A stretch of 61,815 nt of DNA from Hyphomicrobiales bacterium (GTDB lineage Bacteria > Pseudomonadota > Alphaproteobacteria > Rhizobiales > Devosiaceae). The notes under the pieces are model-generated. The model saw only the letters and a program-made list of their open reading frames with translations, was not told the origin of the DNA and did not search any database. The stretch spans positions 12,501 to 74,315 of the forward strand of contig WFXU01000011.1 of assembly GCA_015490455.1 (NCBI GenBank). Direction: 5' to 3'. Positions within the stretch are counted from its first letter, which is position 1, and each line of letters opens with the position of its first letter. The position numbers and the translations under genes were made by a program. This document shows, one piece after another, positions 10,761-20,346 of this stretch.

Positions 10761-12020
10761 TTATGGCAATTTTGCCCCATCAATAATCCGCGCACCATCA
10801 GGAATAATCTGCTTTATTACTAAAGCATAGTCAGAACGCCCATCAGGATAAAAGCGAAATAATCCATCGCGCCCATTAAAACCAGTGGGGCGGGTGAGCT
10901 GATTATACGCATAGGGGGGAGTGGTTTTTGCCAAAGCCGAAGAATTTGCCAATAAGGTGGCCGTATAGGCAATGGTTGTAAATGGATGCGGGCTGGAGCC
11001 AAATTTTGCTATATATTCGGGGCGTATAGCCTCTAACCCCCTATCGTCAATTGATGGATAAATTGCCCCTACTAAATATGGAGTTTGGGTAATAGCACTA
11101 TCATTATCCCAATCGGCAGAGCCAATAAATAATATTTTATTTTTATCAATCCCGCCAGCTTCAAATAAAGTAGCAAAACTTGGGGCAGTAGCTCGGTCGG
11201 GAATAAAAATTGCATCTATTTGACCGCCCTGAATAAGTGGTATTAATTGTTCAACCGCCAAACGCGCTTCACCCTCATTAGAAAATGAATAAACAGCTTG
11301 TGCATTTAACCCTAAATCGCTAACCGCCTGGCGAAATGCTCCGCCCTGAATTGTGCCAAAATCGGTTGTAGATAAAATTGCTGCAAAACTGCGTCTTCCC
11401 TGTGCAGAAGCATATTTAAGTGAGCGGCGAACTTCACCTTCCGGCAAAACATTGAGTAAATAAACGCCATTTGAAGCCGCTCCGGAATTATTTGAAAATC
11501 CAATTAGGGGAATTCCGCCAGAGCGGGCAACAGAGCCAGCAGAGCGCACAGAATGGGCGCGTAATGGACCCAAAATCAGACTTGCCCCCTCACTAATGGC
11601 TTCAGAAGCCTTCTGCGCGGCAATTGTGGCATCACCCTTTGTATCTTTAAGCACCAGCGTAATATTGGAACTATTATTATTTTTTTCAATATATTCCATG
11701 GCCAAACGCGCCCCATTTGCCATAGATATTCCTACATTTGCTAGCTCCCCTTCACCCGATAAGGGTAATAATAATGCAACCCGAATATTCCCACTACCTA
11801 TTTGTTCGCCGGCGGCAGGAGGTAAATTATTTTCACCAGCAAATTGTGGCGTTGTAATAAGGGGAGAAGTTGCAATTTGTGGACCAAAGGAAAAATTTGA
11901 ACAGGCGGCCAATATTGTCAATAAAAAGAGAATTAATAAATATTTTAGGCCAAAAAATAGTTTAACAAAAAATCTATTAATATTTTCAAATAACAATTTC
12001 AGCTCCCATTTATGCCGCAA
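10761..12020 (-). CDS. penicillin-binding protein activator, LppC-like lipoprotein
   Basis: This 419-residue lipoprotein has a lipobox LAAC at about 37-40 after a hydrophobic segment, so it should be lipidated at that Cys. The mature part is a periplasmic-binding-protein type I fold (LLPLSGEGELANVG near 84, LILGPLRAHSV near 151, IFIPDRATAPSF near 250). Proteins of this family at this locus are called LppC or PBP activators. In E. coli the outer-membrane homologue LpoA stimulates PBP1a; that function is only inferred here. It is divergent from rsmI with a 94-base gap, an arrangement widespread in Proteobacteria. An amino-acid ABC-transporter binding protein is less likely, as no transporter genes are adjacent. 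Confidence 0.85.
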   Translation of the reverse strand: MRHKWELKLLFENINRFFVKLFFGLKYLLILFLLTILAACSNFSFGPQIATSPLITTPQFAGENNLPPAAGEQIGSGNIRVALLLPLSGEGELANVGISMANGARLAMEYIEKNNNSSNITLVLKDTKGDATIAAQKASEAISEGASLILGPLRAHSVRSAGSVARSGGIPLIGFSNNSGAASNGVYLLNVLPEGEVRRSLKYASAQGRRSFAAILSTTDFGTIQGGAFRQAVSDLGLNAQAVYSFSNEGEARLAVEQLIPLIQGGQIDAIFIPDRATAPSFATLFEAGGIDKNKILFIGSADWDNDSAITQTPYLVGAIYPSIDDRGLEAIRPEYIAKFGSSPHPFTTIAYTATLLANSSALAKTTPPYAYNQLTRPTGFNGRDGLFRFYPDGRSDYALVIKQIIPDGARIIDGAKLP

Positions 12021-12114
12021 CGAACTGTTTAATTTGGTTTAGTTTAGCCCAAAGCTATACAAAATCAAAGCAATTGCTTAAAGCTAAATTTAGCCTGTTT
12101 ATAATTAGGCACAA

Positions 12115-13008
12115 ATGGGATTATTGCAGATGGGCAAATTTTTTATTGATGGTAGAGAATTTAATGCGCCAAAATTAAATGCGGGACTATATATTGTTGC
12201 AACTCCAATAGGGAATTTGCGTGATATTAGCATACGTGCGCTTGAAACTTTAGCTGCGGTTGATCTGATAATTTGCGAAGATAGTAGAACCAGCGCAAAA
12301 TTATTAAACCATTATGGAATAAAAACAAAAAAATTATCCTTTCACGAACATAATGAAAAAGAAAAAACAAAATATATTATTAAGCGCCTAAAAGAAGGAG
12401 AAACAATAGCGCTTATTTCAGATGCTGGAACACCCTTAATTAGCGATCCGGGTTTTCCATTGGTGCAACAAGCTAGAGATGAGGGATTAGATATTTTCGC
12501 CATAGCCGGACCATCGGCTTTAATAGCGGCTCTTAGTGTTTCAGGCTTACCAAGCGATAATTTTAGTTTTTTTGGTTTTTTACCGGCAAAAAGCGTGGCA
12601 AGGGAAAAATATATGCAAAAATTAAAAAATAATCAGGAAACACTTATTTTTTACGAATCACCACACCGCTTGGCCGCCTTTTTGGATTCTGCCCAAAATA
12701 TTTTTGGCTCCACAAGAAAAGCAGCCATTATTTTTGAAATTAGTAAACAATATGAAAGAATAATGCGTAATTCACTATCTAACTTAAATGAGCAATTAAA
12801 AAATAAACAAATAAAGGGTGAAGCGGTTATTTTAATTTCTGGTGCAAAAAAAATAAATATAGATGAGAATATATGGCAGGAGGAATTGGCTAATCTATTA
12901 AAGAATAATTCACTTAAAAGCTCGGTTGAAAATATTACCGCTAAATATAATCTAAAGCGAAAACAGGTTTATGATGCAGCGCTCAAAATTAGAGAGAAAA
13001 AAATCTGA
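12115..13008 (+). CDS. rsmI: 16S rRNA (cytidine-1402-2'-O)-methyltransferase
   Basis: This 297-residue tetrapyrrole-methylase-fold enzyme methylates the 2'-O of C1402 in 16S rRNA using S-adenosylmethionine. Seen in order: GLYIVATPIGNLRDISIRAL near 24, DLIICEDSRTS near 51, LISDAGTPLISDPGFPLV near 97, AGPSALIAALSVSGLPSD near 134, and FYESPHRL near 179. Length and motifs are normal for RsmI. The start at 12115 has TTAGG upstream; an ATG 15 bases later is possible. The 3' end overlaps yraN by 35 bases, which suggests translational coupling. Confidence 0.95.
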   Translation: MGLLQMGKFFIDGREFNAPKLNAGLYIVATPIGNLRDISIRALETLAAVDLIICEDSRTSAKLLNHYGIKTKKLSFHEHNEKEKTKYIIKRLKEGETIALISDAGTPLISDPGFPLVQQARDEGLDIFAIAGPSALIAALSVSGLPSDNFSFFGFLPAKSVAREKYMQKLKNNQETLIFYESPHRLAAFLDSAQNIFGSTRKAAIIFEISKQYERIMRNSLSNLNEQLKNKQIKGEAVILISGAKKINIDENIWQEELANLLKNNSLKSSVENITAKYNLKRKQVYDAALKIREKKI

Positions 13009-13348
13009 GTATTTTGGCCGTCTTGGCGAAAAAATAGCAGAAATTTTTCTGCGCCTTAAATTTTATACAATAATTGGCCGGCGCGTAAAAACAAATTTGG
13101 GCGAAATTGATATAATTGCTAAAAGGGGAAAATTACTTATTTTTGTTGAGGTAAAAATAAGAAAAAATAAAAGTAAAATGCAAGAAGCATTAGAAGCGGT
13201 TAATAAAGAGCGTATTTATCGGGCAGCGGCTTTATTTTTATCGCAAAATCCAGAATATTATGATTATAATTTACGCTTTGATGTAATTTTTATTGCGCCC
13301 TCTATATTGCCATATCATTTGGCTGGCGCGTTTGATTATTTGGAGTAA
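12974..13348 (+). CDS. yraN: YraN family endonuclease-fold protein (UPF0102)
   Basis: This 124-residue protein has the YraN/UPF0102 pattern. [15 protein letters not shown] comes early, then the nuclease-like core [24 protein letters not shown], with the E-x-D and E-V-K residues of the restriction-endonuclease-like fold. LRFDVIFI follows near the end. The role is unknown; the fold suggests DNA or Holliday-junction processing. The second of two adjacent ATGs (12974) has the better spacing from AGG. It overlaps rsmI and lies directly before gshB, the usual rhizobial order. Confidence 0.88.
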   Translation: MQRSKLERKKSEYFGRLGEKIAEIFLRLKFYTIIGRRVKTNLGEIDIIAKRGKLLIFVEVKIRKNKSKMQEALEAVNKERIYRAAALFLSQNPEYYDYNLRFDVIFIAPSILPYHLAGAFDYLE

Positions 13349-13352
13349 AATT

Positions 13353-14318
13353 TTGCCTCTTAATATTGCCGTGCAAATGGATGAGATTGAGCATATTGAC
13401 CCTATTGGGGATTCCAGTTTTGCAATAATGCTGGAAGCTCAAAGACGTAAATTTAGGGTTAGCTATTATAATCCCTCATCTTTATCCCTAAAAAATAATA
13501 TTTTGAGCGCTAATATTGCCCAAATAAAATTATTTGATAAAAAAAAGGGCGAACATTTTCAGCTAGACGATTTTGAGCGTAAAGAGTTAAGTGAATTTGA
13601 CGTCATTCATTTGCGCCAAGACCCCCCCTTTAATATGAATTATATCACTACAACTCATTTGCTTGACAAAATTTCTGCTAATACTCTGATCGTTAATCCT
13701 CCCTCTTCGGTTCGTAATTCACCAGAGAAAATTTTAGTAACGGATTTTCCAGAATTAATGCCGCCAACTTTAATTACCCGGGATAGGGAAGAAATTTATT
13801 ATTTTCGTAAACAATATGGTGACATAATAATTAAGCCCCTTTATGGAAATGGTGGAGCGGGGGTTTTTTTGCTTTCGGCGGGCGATCAAAATTTAACTGC
13901 ACTAATTGAATTATTTGAGCAAAATTTTGCCGAGCCCTTTATGGTGCAAAAATATCTTCCCCAAGTAAGAAGTGGTGATAAGAGAATAATTTTGGTTGGT
14001 GGTAGGGCGGTCGCTGCTCTAAATCGAATTCCGGCTCCTAGTGAAGTGCGCTCTAATATGCATGTGGGGGGGAAGCCGGTTTTAAGCAAATTAACAAAGC
14101 GGGAAATGGAAATATGCGATATTATCTCCCCCACCCTTAAGGAAAGGGGAATGATTTTTGTCGGAATTGATGTTATTGGCGATTATCTTACCGAAATAAA
14201 TGTAACTTCGCCCACTGGAATACGTGAAATAAAGCGTTTTGGCGGACCGGACATTGCTAAACTTATCTGGGATGAAATAGAACTGACTTTACAACGGGGC
14301 AGAAATAATCATGGTTGA
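13353..14318 (+). CDS. gshB: glutathione synthetase
   Basis: This 321-residue ATP-grasp ligase joins gamma-glutamylcysteine and glycine to make glutathione. The N-terminus [20 protein letters not shown] and the [10 protein letters not shown] that follows are typical of GshB. Also seen are [17 protein letters not shown], the ATP-grasp blocks [14 protein letters not shown] and MVQKYLP, and the C-terminal [21 protein letters not shown] with Mg2+-binding residues. I start it at TTG 13353, eight bases after GGAG. The upstream ATG (13293) lies inside yraN and gives a non-homologous extension. It overlaps marC by 8 bases. A glutathione transferase lies at 5.3 kb. Confidence 0.93.
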   Translation: MPLNIAVQMDEIEHIDPIGDSSFAIMLEAQRRKFRVSYYNPSSLSLKNNILSANIAQIKLFDKKKGEHFQLDDFERKELSEFDVIHLRQDPPFNMNYITTTHLLDKISANTLIVNPPSSVRNSPEKILVTDFPELMPPTLITRDREEIYYFRKQYGDIIIKPLYGNGGAGVFLLSAGDQNLTALIELFEQNFAEPFMVQKYLPQVRSGDKRIILVGGRAVAALNRIPAPSEVRSNMHVGGKPVLSKLTKREMEICDIISPTLKERGMIFVGIDVIGDYLTEINVTSPTGIREIKRFGGPDIAKLIWDEIELTLQRGRNNHG

Positions 14319-14937
14319 AAGTGTGATTGTTTCTTTGACTATGTTTTTTGCAACTATCGCTCCGCCCGATATTGCGCTTATTTTTGCCGCATTGACAAAA
14401 GATGCCAGTTCTAAGGAACGTCTAATATTTGCAACGCGCGGGGTGATTGTAGCCACTATAATTTTATTATTTTTTGCCTTTTTTGGCGATACAATATTGA
14501 AATTATTTGGCATAGACATTCCAGCCTTAAGGGTTGGAGGGGGAATATTATTATTATTAATCTCTATAGATATGGTATTTGCGCGCCATTCGGGCGGCAC
14601 CGGCACTACAAAGGAAGAAACTGCCGAAGCTAGAGAAAGTGAAGATATTTCCATTTTTCCCCTGGCAACGCCGTTACTTGCGGGGCCTGGTGCAATTTCC
14701 GCAGTAATATTATTGACAACAGGGGCAAAAAGCCAAACTGAATTTTGGCTGGTTTTGCTGGCGCTTATCCTAATTATGCTGGCTAGCTGGCTATTATTAT
14801 TATTGGCCATTCCAATTCAGCGTATTTTAGGTATTACTGGTCTGGCCGTCGTATCTCGCATTGTGGGTATTTTGCTTGCTGCTTTATCGGTGCAATTTAT
14901 TTTTGACGGAATTAAAGAAAGCGGTATTTTGGGTTAA
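14311..14937 (+). CDS. MarC family integral membrane protein
   Basis: This 208-residue protein belongs to the MarC/UPF0056 family. It has six predicted membrane segments, with a polar loop at about 92-114 rich in Gly, Thr and Glu. Family blocks include [17 protein letters not shown] at the start and [19 protein letters not shown] after the loop. The first block usually carries N-P in place of P-D. The function is unknown; an early link to antibiotic resistance was withdrawn. The gene overlaps the end of gshB by 8 bases and is probably co-expressed with it. Confidence 0.88.
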   Translation: MVESVIVSLTMFFATIAPPDIALIFAALTKDASSKERLIFATRGVIVATIILLFFAFFGDTILKLFGIDIPALRVGGGILLLLISIDMVFARHSGGTGTTKEETAEARESEDISIFPLATPLLAGPGAISAVILLTTGAKSQTEFWLVLLALILIMLASWLLLLLAIPIQRILGITGLAVVSRIVGILLAALSVQFIFDGIKESGILG

Positions 14938-15101
14938 ATTATATGTAATTCTAAAAAGTGGCTGATTTATTATTAGTGAACGGGTTGTATTGGGATATAT
15001 ATTTTTCTAAAAATCCTCCATTATTCTACAAATAAACATCCAAAATCCCTGATTAACTAAATAGTCTAGACAGCCACCTATTTGCCGATTAAATAAAATT
15101 T

Positions 15102-15695
15102 ATGCAGACCCTTTTAGCAATTGATAGTTCAGCCCCACTTCTTCAATTAGGGCTATTGATTAATGGTAAATTCAGCTCTTTATCTAAAGAAGGTAAAAAT
15201 GGGCATGGGGAGATTATTTTTGCTAATATTAATTCCCTCCTAAGGCAAAATAATATTTCTTATGATGACTTAACTAATATTGCTGTAATAGTTGGGCCTG
15301 GATCATTTACCGGCCTGCGCTGTGGTTTAAGCGCGGCTCTTTCCATTGGTTTTGCTAAAAATATCAAAATAGTTGGAATTCCAACCCTTTTGGCTCTTTC
15401 GCTTACACAGAAAAATAAGCAAAATTTTTCTATTTTATTAGATGCAAGAAGAAACCAAGCCTATTGTCAGCGTTTTTTTGCTCCCGCAAAACCGGCGGAA
15501 AAAGAAAAATTAATTGAAATTAGTTTGGCCAAAAAATTACCCAATATTTTGACCCCCAAAAAAATTAATATTGAGCACTTATCTCGTTTTGCCCTGAATT
15601 TGGATAATAAAAATTATCCGCCAATTCCAAATTATGTCCGTCCAGCTGATGCCAAAAAACAAACTAAACATATTATTAAACTGGCGGAAAATTAG
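15102..15695 (+). CDS. tsaB: tRNA threonylcarbamoyladenosine biosynthesis protein TsaB
   Basis: This 197-residue ASKHA-fold protein is the partner that stabilises TsaD in t6A37 synthesis on ANN-decoding tRNAs. The N-terminal LLAIDSSAPLLQLGLL and VGPGSFTGLRCGLSAALSIG (near residue 65) are characteristic of TsaB/YeaZ. It is slightly shorter than E. coli TsaB (231) but normal for Rhizobiales. The 165-base gap upstream is AT-rich and presumably holds the promoter for the tsaB-rimI-fur-plsC-miaB series. tsaD and tsaE are not in the window. Confidence 0.93.
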   Translation: MQTLLAIDSSAPLLQLGLLINGKFSSLSKEGKNGHGEIIFANINSLLRQNNISYDDLTNIAVIVGPGSFTGLRCGLSAALSIGFAKNIKIVGIPTLLALSLTQKNKQNFSILLDARRNQAYCQRFFAPAKPAEKEKLIEISLAKKLPNILTPKKINIEHLSRFALNLDNKNYPPIPNYVRPADAKKQTKHIIKLAEN

Positions 15696-15705
15696 GGGAT
15701 AATGA

Positions 15706-16185
15706 ATGAAAATATGGCCTGCTCCTTGCGGATTGCATATTGAAGAAGCGCAATTTGACGATGCAAAAATATTGGCCAAATTACATCAGGGAGAATTTTA
15801 TCGCTCCTGGACGGAAGTTGAATTTGCTTCAATGTTGAGGGATAATAAGAATTATCTTTGCCTTATAGCTTGTGATGGGAAACGAAAAATAGCTGGCTTT
15901 GCAATTATCAGAATAATAAATGATGAAAGCGAATTATTGACTATTATTGTCAGTAAAAAATGGCGTAAAAAAGGGATTGGAAGCGCCCTAATATCGGCTA
16001 TAATTGATTATTTAACTATGTTTGCGGTTACAAAATTTTTTCTTGAGGTTGCCCCCGACAATAAAAGAGCTATAAATCTATATAGAAAATTTGCCTTTAT
16101 TGAAGTTGGCGAAAGAAAATCATATTATAGGGCAGAGGGGCAGATTAGCAAAAATGCACTAATTATGCGTAAAGATATAGATTAA
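15706..16185 (+). CDS. rimI: ribosomal-protein-alanine N-acetyltransferase RimI-like
   Basis: This 159-residue GNAT acetyltransferase lies 10 bases after tsaB. The acetyl-CoA loop is KKWRKKGIGSALISAII near residue 85. The following FLEVAPDNKRAINLYRKFAF and VGERKSYY are typical of RimI. In E. coli RimI acetylates the N-terminus of ribosomal protein S18; this target is inferred from family and from pairing with tsaB. GGGGATA before the ATG supports the start. Confidence 0.9.
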   Translation: MKIWPAPCGLHIEEAQFDDAKILAKLHQGEFYRSWTEVEFASMLRDNKNYLCLIACDGKRKIAGFAIIRIINDESELLTIIVSKKWRKKGIGSALISAIIDYLTMFAVTKFFLEVAPDNKRAINLYRKFAFIEVGERKSYYRAEGQISKNALIMRKDID

Positions 16186-16212
16186 ATGGAATAAAATAAG
16201 GGAAATTAGAAA

Positions 16213-16665
16213 TTGGGTGAAATAGAAGGCCAAACTTTAGAGCAATTATGTGTTTCTTCCGGAATGAGAATGACCGAGCAAAGGCGCATTATTGCTCGTA
16301 TTATTGAGGCAGCTAACGACCATCCGGATGTAGAAGAACTTTATGAAAGGGCGGTTAAGATAGATAAAAATATCTCTCTTGCAACTCTTTATCGCACCAT
16401 AAATTTATTTGAGGAAGCAGGCTTTATCGCCAAACATGATTTTAAGGATGGCAGAGCGCGTATTGAGCCTATACCAGATGAACATCATGATCATTTAATA
16501 GATATTCGTTCAGGAAAAATAATTGAATTTTATAATGAAGAAATAGAAGCAATTCAGCATTTAATCGCCAAAAAGCTCGGCTATAGATTGGTGGATCACC
16601 GTTTGGAACTTTATGCTGTTCCAATAGAAGAAACTAAAAACAAAAATCTGAAACATGAAAAATAA
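16213..16665 (+). CDS. Fur/Mur family metal-responsive repressor
   Basis: This 150-residue Fur-family regulator has an N-terminal winged helix (GMRMTEQRRIIARII, then SLATLYRTINLFEEAGFI) and a C-terminal metal and dimer domain (DEHHDHLIDIRSGKIIEFYN). It has no CxxC pairs, so it lacks the structural zinc site of E. coli Fur. That is the pattern of the rhizobial protein usually called Fur or Mur, which often senses manganese. Its place after rimI and before plsC is also the rhizobial location. The start is TTG. Which metal it senses cannot be told from the sequence. Irr is less likely because the haem-binding pattern is not seen. Confidence 0.85.
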   Translation: MGEIEGQTLEQLCVSSGMRMTEQRRIIARIIEAANDHPDVEELYERAVKIDKNISLATLYRTINLFEEAGFIAKHDFKDGRARIEPIPDEHHDHLIDIRSGKIIEFYNEEIEAIQHLIAKKLGYRLVDHRLELYAVPIEETKNKNLKHEK

Positions 16666-16674
16666 GGTTTCAAA

Positions 16675-17508
16675 GTGATATTGCGACTTTTATTTTTCTT
16701 TTTCATCATATTACCCTTTATGATAATTTTTATTCCAATTCAATTTATCATAATTAAATTAAATCTACCCTTTTGGCACTTTTTGCCGCGTTTATTATTC
16801 CGTCTTGGAGCAATATTATTTGGGTTAAAGATAAATGTGATTGGCACGGCCAATATTGGTCAGCCAACATTAATTGTTGCCAATCATATTTCCTGGTCGG
16901 ATATTGTTGCGCTTGGCTCAATTGCAAATGTTAGCTTTGTTGCTAAAAGCGAGATTAAAAAATGGCCGCTAATTGGCTTTTTGGCCTCGCTGCAAAAAAC
17001 TATTTTTGTTGAGCGAAATCGCAGAGTAGATACGGGACGCACATCGGAAAAAATGGCTAAATATTTACTTGATGGTAATGCTGTGGTTTTATTTGCCGAA
17101 GGTCGCTCCGATATAAGCACAAATATTTTACCCTTTCGTTCCGCCCTTATTGGTTCAGCCCAAATGGCGATGAAACAGGCCGGAGCAAAAAATATCGCTA
17201 TTTTACCAACAATTATTGCTTATACTAAATTGCAGGGTTTACCGGTTTCGCGTGCCGAACGTTTTGCGCTTGCCTGGAACAAGTCAAAATCAAGCCTGGT
17301 CAATATTATAAATATTCTTAAACGTTCAAACTGTGAAATTACTATTGTATTTGCTAAACCAATTAAATTAAAAAAAGATGCTGACAGAAAGAAAATTGCT
17401 CGCCAGTGCCATCAACAAGCGCAAACAATCTATAATGTGCTTTTACGCTCAGATAAGAGTATGGAAGATATAAGGCAAATAGTGAAGAATGAAAAAATTA
17501 TATATTAA
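16675..17508 (+). CDS. plsC: 1-acyl-sn-glycerol-3-phosphate acyltransferase
   Basis: This 277-residue membrane-bound acyltransferase makes phosphatidic acid from lysophosphatidic acid in phospholipid synthesis. The N-terminus carries one or two membrane segments (about 2-30). The catalytic HX4D is His71-Asp76 in NHISWSD, the second block is FVERNRR, and the third is AEGRSD with [10 protein letters not shown] after it. Length fits the rhizobial PlsC. The start is GTG, 9 bases after the Fur stop. The 3' end overlaps miaB by 20 bases. Confidence 0.92.
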   Translation: MILRLLFFFFIILPFMIIFIPIQFIIIKLNLPFWHFLPRLLFRLGAILFGLKINVIGTANIGQPTLIVANHISWSDIVALGSIANVSFVAKSEIKKWPLIGFLASLQKTIFVERNRRVDTGRTSEKMAKYLLDGNAVVLFAEGRSDISTNILPFRSALIGSAQMAMKQAGAKNIAILPTIIAYTKLQGLPVSRAERFALAWNKSKSSLVNIINILKRSNCEITIVFAKPIKLKKDADRKKIARQCHQQAQTIYNVLLRSDKSMEDIRQIVKNEKIIY

Positions 17509-18826
17509 AACTTTTGGCTGCCAAATGAATGTCTATGATAGTAACCGTATGGTAGATATTCTTAGTGAAGATGGATATGAAAATACTGATAAATTAGAGC
17601 AGGCAGATATTATTTTGCTTAATACTTGCCATATTCGCGAAAAAGCATCAGAAAAAATATTTTCTGAACTTGGTCGGCTAAGAGAAATAAGCAAAGAGAG
17701 AAAAAATAAAGGCCTAAATACTCTAATTGGCGTTGCTGGTTGTGTAGCGCAGGCAGAGGGTGAAGAAATAATGGCGCGTGCGCCAATTGTGGATCTAATA
17801 TTTGGCCCTCAAACCTATCATAAATTGCCACAATTAATAAAAAGAGCAAAAGGGGAGCGGGTGATTGATATTGATTTTCCGCCAGAAGATAAATTTGATT
17901 ATTTGCCCGCAGCCAAACCGAATAATATTGTTGCGCGCGGCTTAACATCTTTTTTAACGGTGCAGGAGGGGTGCGATAAATTTTGCTCATTTTGCGTTGT
18001 CCCCTATACACGCGGTAGCGAGGTTTCGCGCCCAGCCGAAAAAATAATTGCAGAAGCAAAATTATTAGTTAGCAACGGAGTAAAAGAAATCACCCTATTG
18101 GGACAAAATGTAAATGCTTATAATGGAACAATAAGGGGAGGGAAAAGGATAAATCTTGCGCAACTCTTATTTGAATTAGCTAAAATAGATGGGCTTGAGC
18201 GGTTACGCTATACGACCTCCCACCCCAATGATATGAGCGATGATTTAATTGGGGCACATAAAGATATAGATAAATTAATGCCCTATTTACATTTGCCTAT
18301 TCAATCGGGCTCAAATAAAATATTAAAAAAAATGAATAGGAAACATACTAAGGAACAATATTTGCAAATTATTGAGCGTTTAAGAAAGGCGCGTTCTGAT
18401 ATTGCCATTTCTGGTGATTTTATTGTTGGTTTTCCGGGTGAGAGCGAAGAAGATTTTACCGATACGCTGGAATTAATCAAACAAGTCAATTATGCCAGCG
18501 CCTTTTCTTTCAAATATTCTCCCCGTCCGGGAACACCCGGAGCACAGATGAAAGAGCAAGTGCCAGAAAAATTACGCGCTGAACGTTTAAGCAAATTACA
18601 GGCAATATTAAATGAGCAACAGCTTAATTTTAACAGGGCAATGATAGGCAAAATTATGCCCATATTATTTGATAAAATAGGAAAGGAAAAAGGACAGATA
18701 GGTGGGCGTTCACCCTATTTACAAGCAGTTCATTTAGAGGCACCAAAAGAATTAATCGGCACTATTGGTGAAGTAAAAATTATTGCGGCTGAAAAAAATT
18801 CGCTCAAAGCCGAATTGGTAAAATAA
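17489..18826 (+). CDS. miaB: tRNA-2-methylthio-N6-dimethylallyladenosine synthase
   Basis: This 445-residue radical-SAM methylthiotransferase adds the ms2 group to i6A37 of tRNAs reading UNN codons. The N-terminal UPF0004 domain binds one Fe-S cluster through Cys11, Cys47 and Cys85. The radical-SAM cluster is bound by Cys162, Cys166 and Cys169 in [10 protein letters not shown]-terminal TRAM domain follows (about 375-440). All six Cys are in place and length is normal. It overlaps plsC by 20 bases and is followed by phoH 18 bases later. Confidence 0.96.
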   Translation: MKKLYIKTFGCQMNVYDSNRMVDILSEDGYENTDKLEQADIILLNTCHIREKASEKIFSELGRLREISKERKNKGLNTLIGVAGCVAQAEGEEIMARAPIVDLIFGPQTYHKLPQLIKRAKGERVIDIDFPPEDKFDYLPAAKPNNIVARGLTSFLTVQEGCDKFCSFCVVPYTRGSEVSRPAEKIIAEAKLLVSNGVKEITLLGQNVNAYNGTIRGGKRINLAQLLFELAKIDGLERLRYTTSHPNDMSDDLIGAHKDIDKLMPYLHLPIQSGSNKILKKMNRKHTKEQYLQIIERLRKARSDIAISGDFIVGFPGESEEDFTDTLELIKQVNYASAFSFKYSPRPGTPGAQMKEQVPEKLRAERLSKLQAILNEQQLNFNRAMIGKIMPILFDKIGKEKGQIGGRSPYLQAVHLEAPKELIGTIGEVKIIAAEKNSLKAELVK

Positions 18827-18844
18827 TAGAAGGAATGGGAAATT

Positions 18845-19834
18845 TTGCAAAATAGACAGGAAAATAGCGATAATCTTGAATTAGCTTTTGATAATAATCG
18901 CCTTGTTGCGCATCTTTATGGTGAATTTGATCAGAATTTAGCGCTCATTGAACAAAGGCTAAATATAAAGGCTAATGTGCGGGGCAACCATATTTTGCTC
19001 AAAGGTAATCCGGTAAAACTAGCCCAAGCACAAAAAATTCTCTCTTCTCTTTATTCTTCCTTAGAGGAAGGAAATGAAATTGAAATTGCCAATGTTGATG
19101 CGATGATTCGTATGGTTGAGAGAGAAATAAATGGAGGAGAAAAAGATAATAAATCATTTATGAGCAAATCTCATATCCACATGGCGCGGATTAAAACCAA
19201 AAAAACCACCATTATTGCCCGCTCTCCGGCGCAAAATAGCTATATTCGCGCTTTGGAGGAAAATGACATTATTTTTGCTATTGGTCCTGCGGGAACGGGT
19301 AAAACATATTTAGCGGTCGCTTATGCCGTTTCTTTGCTCGAAAGGGGAGCTATAAACAGAATTATTCTTTCACGTCCCGCACTTGAGGTTGGGGAAAGGC
19401 TTGGATTTTTGCCCGGTGATATGCGCGAAAAGGTAGATCCATATTTACGCCCTCTTTATGATGCGCTTTTTGACATGATGGCAGCGGATAAGGTTGAACG
19501 TTATATAGCAAATAATATAATAGAAATAGCCCCCCTAGCCTTTATGCGCGGGCGCACTCTTGCCAATGCTATTATTATTCTTGATGAAAGCCAAAATACC
19601 ACCCAAACACAAATGAAAATGTTTTTGACACGATTGGGGGAAAATTCAAAATTAATAATAACTGGCGATCCAAGTCAAATTGATTTGGAAAAAGATCAAA
19701 AATCTGGCTTAATTGAAGCAATAAATATTTTGGATAATATAGAGCAAATCACCATGAAATATTTTTCAAAAGATGATATTGTCAGGCATGAATTAGTCAG
19801 TAAAATTGTAGCAGCTTATGAAAAACAAATATAA
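18845..19834 (+). CDS. ybeZ: PhoH-like ATPase (YbeZ)
   Basis: This 329-residue protein has an N-terminal KH-like segment (about 15-90) and a PhoH P-loop ATPase core. The Walker A motif GPAGTGKT is at 147-154 and the Walker B region is IIILDESQNTT near 247, followed by MKMFLTRLG and ITGDPSQIDL. YbeZ partners with YbeY in RNA metabolism, and the two genes are adjacent here. The start is TTG at 18845 after GGAATGGGAA. Length is in the normal range. Confidence 0.93.
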   Translation: MQNRQENSDNLELAFDNNRLVAHLYGEFDQNLALIEQRLNIKANVRGNHILLKGNPVKLAQAQKILSSLYSSLEEGNEIEIANVDAMIRMVEREINGGEKDNKSFMSKSHIHMARIKTKKTTIIARSPAQNSYIRALEENDIIFAIGPAGTGKTYLAVAYAVSLLERGAINRIILSRPALEVGERLGFLPGDMREKVDPYLRPLYDALFDMMAADKVERYIANNIIEIAPLAFMRGRTLANAIIILDESQNTTQTQMKMFLTRLGENSKLIITGDPSQIDLEKDQKSGLIEAINILDNIEQITMKYFSKDDIVRHELVSKIVAAYEKQI

Positions 19835-19848
19835 GGGGGGGAAATAAG

Positions 19849-20346
19849 CTGAATAAATTTAATTTCCCCATTCATTTGGATTTTGTCATTGAGGATGATA
19901 ATTGGCCAGAGGAAATTATGCCAATTGCGCAAAAGGCAATTGAAATTGCAATTGAAGAAGTGGATGTAGAGTTAAGCGGCCCGTCAGAAATTGCAATTTT
20001 ATTAACCAATGATAAAAGACAACAGGAATTAAATAATAATTGGCGTAAAAAGAATAAGAGCACTAATGTTCTTTCTTTTCCGCAAGTGACAAAATTTTCA
20101 AAATTAAATGGATTAATTGGAGATATTTCTTTTGCTTTTGAAACTATTAAGAAAGAGGCAGAACAGTTAAATATTAATTTTAGCGACCATTTTATTCATT
20201 TACTAATTCATGGTTTTTTGCATCTTTTATCCTATAATCATGAAAATGAAAAACAGGCAAAAATTATGGAAATGACTGAAATTAAAATATTAGAAAAAAT
20301 GGGAATTGCTAATCCTTATAATTTGGACATTTTAAATGAAAAATAA
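19849..20346 (+). CDS. ybeY: endoribonuclease YbeY, rRNA maturation factor
   Basis: This metal-dependent RNase acts in 16S rRNA 3'-end maturation and ribosome quality control. The zinc-binding triple-His motif is HGFLHLLSYNH; the three His are kept although the usual GYDH is SYNH. STNVLSFPQ and GDISFAFETI are further family blocks. The start is uncertain. An in-frame CTG at 19849 has GGGGGGG eight bases upstream and gives 165 residues, including an extra beta strand as in relatives. The first standard start is TTG at 19876 (156 residues) with no good site. It overlaps the next gene by 11 bases. Confidence 0.9.
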   Translation: MNKFNFPIHLDFVIEDDNWPEEIMPIAQKAIEIAIEEVDVELSGPSEIAILLTNDKRQQELNNNWRKKNKSTNVLSFPQVTKFSKLNGLIGDISFAFETIKKEAEQLNINFSDHFIHLLIHGFLHLLSYNHENEKQAKIMEMTEIKILEKMGIANPYNLDILNEK

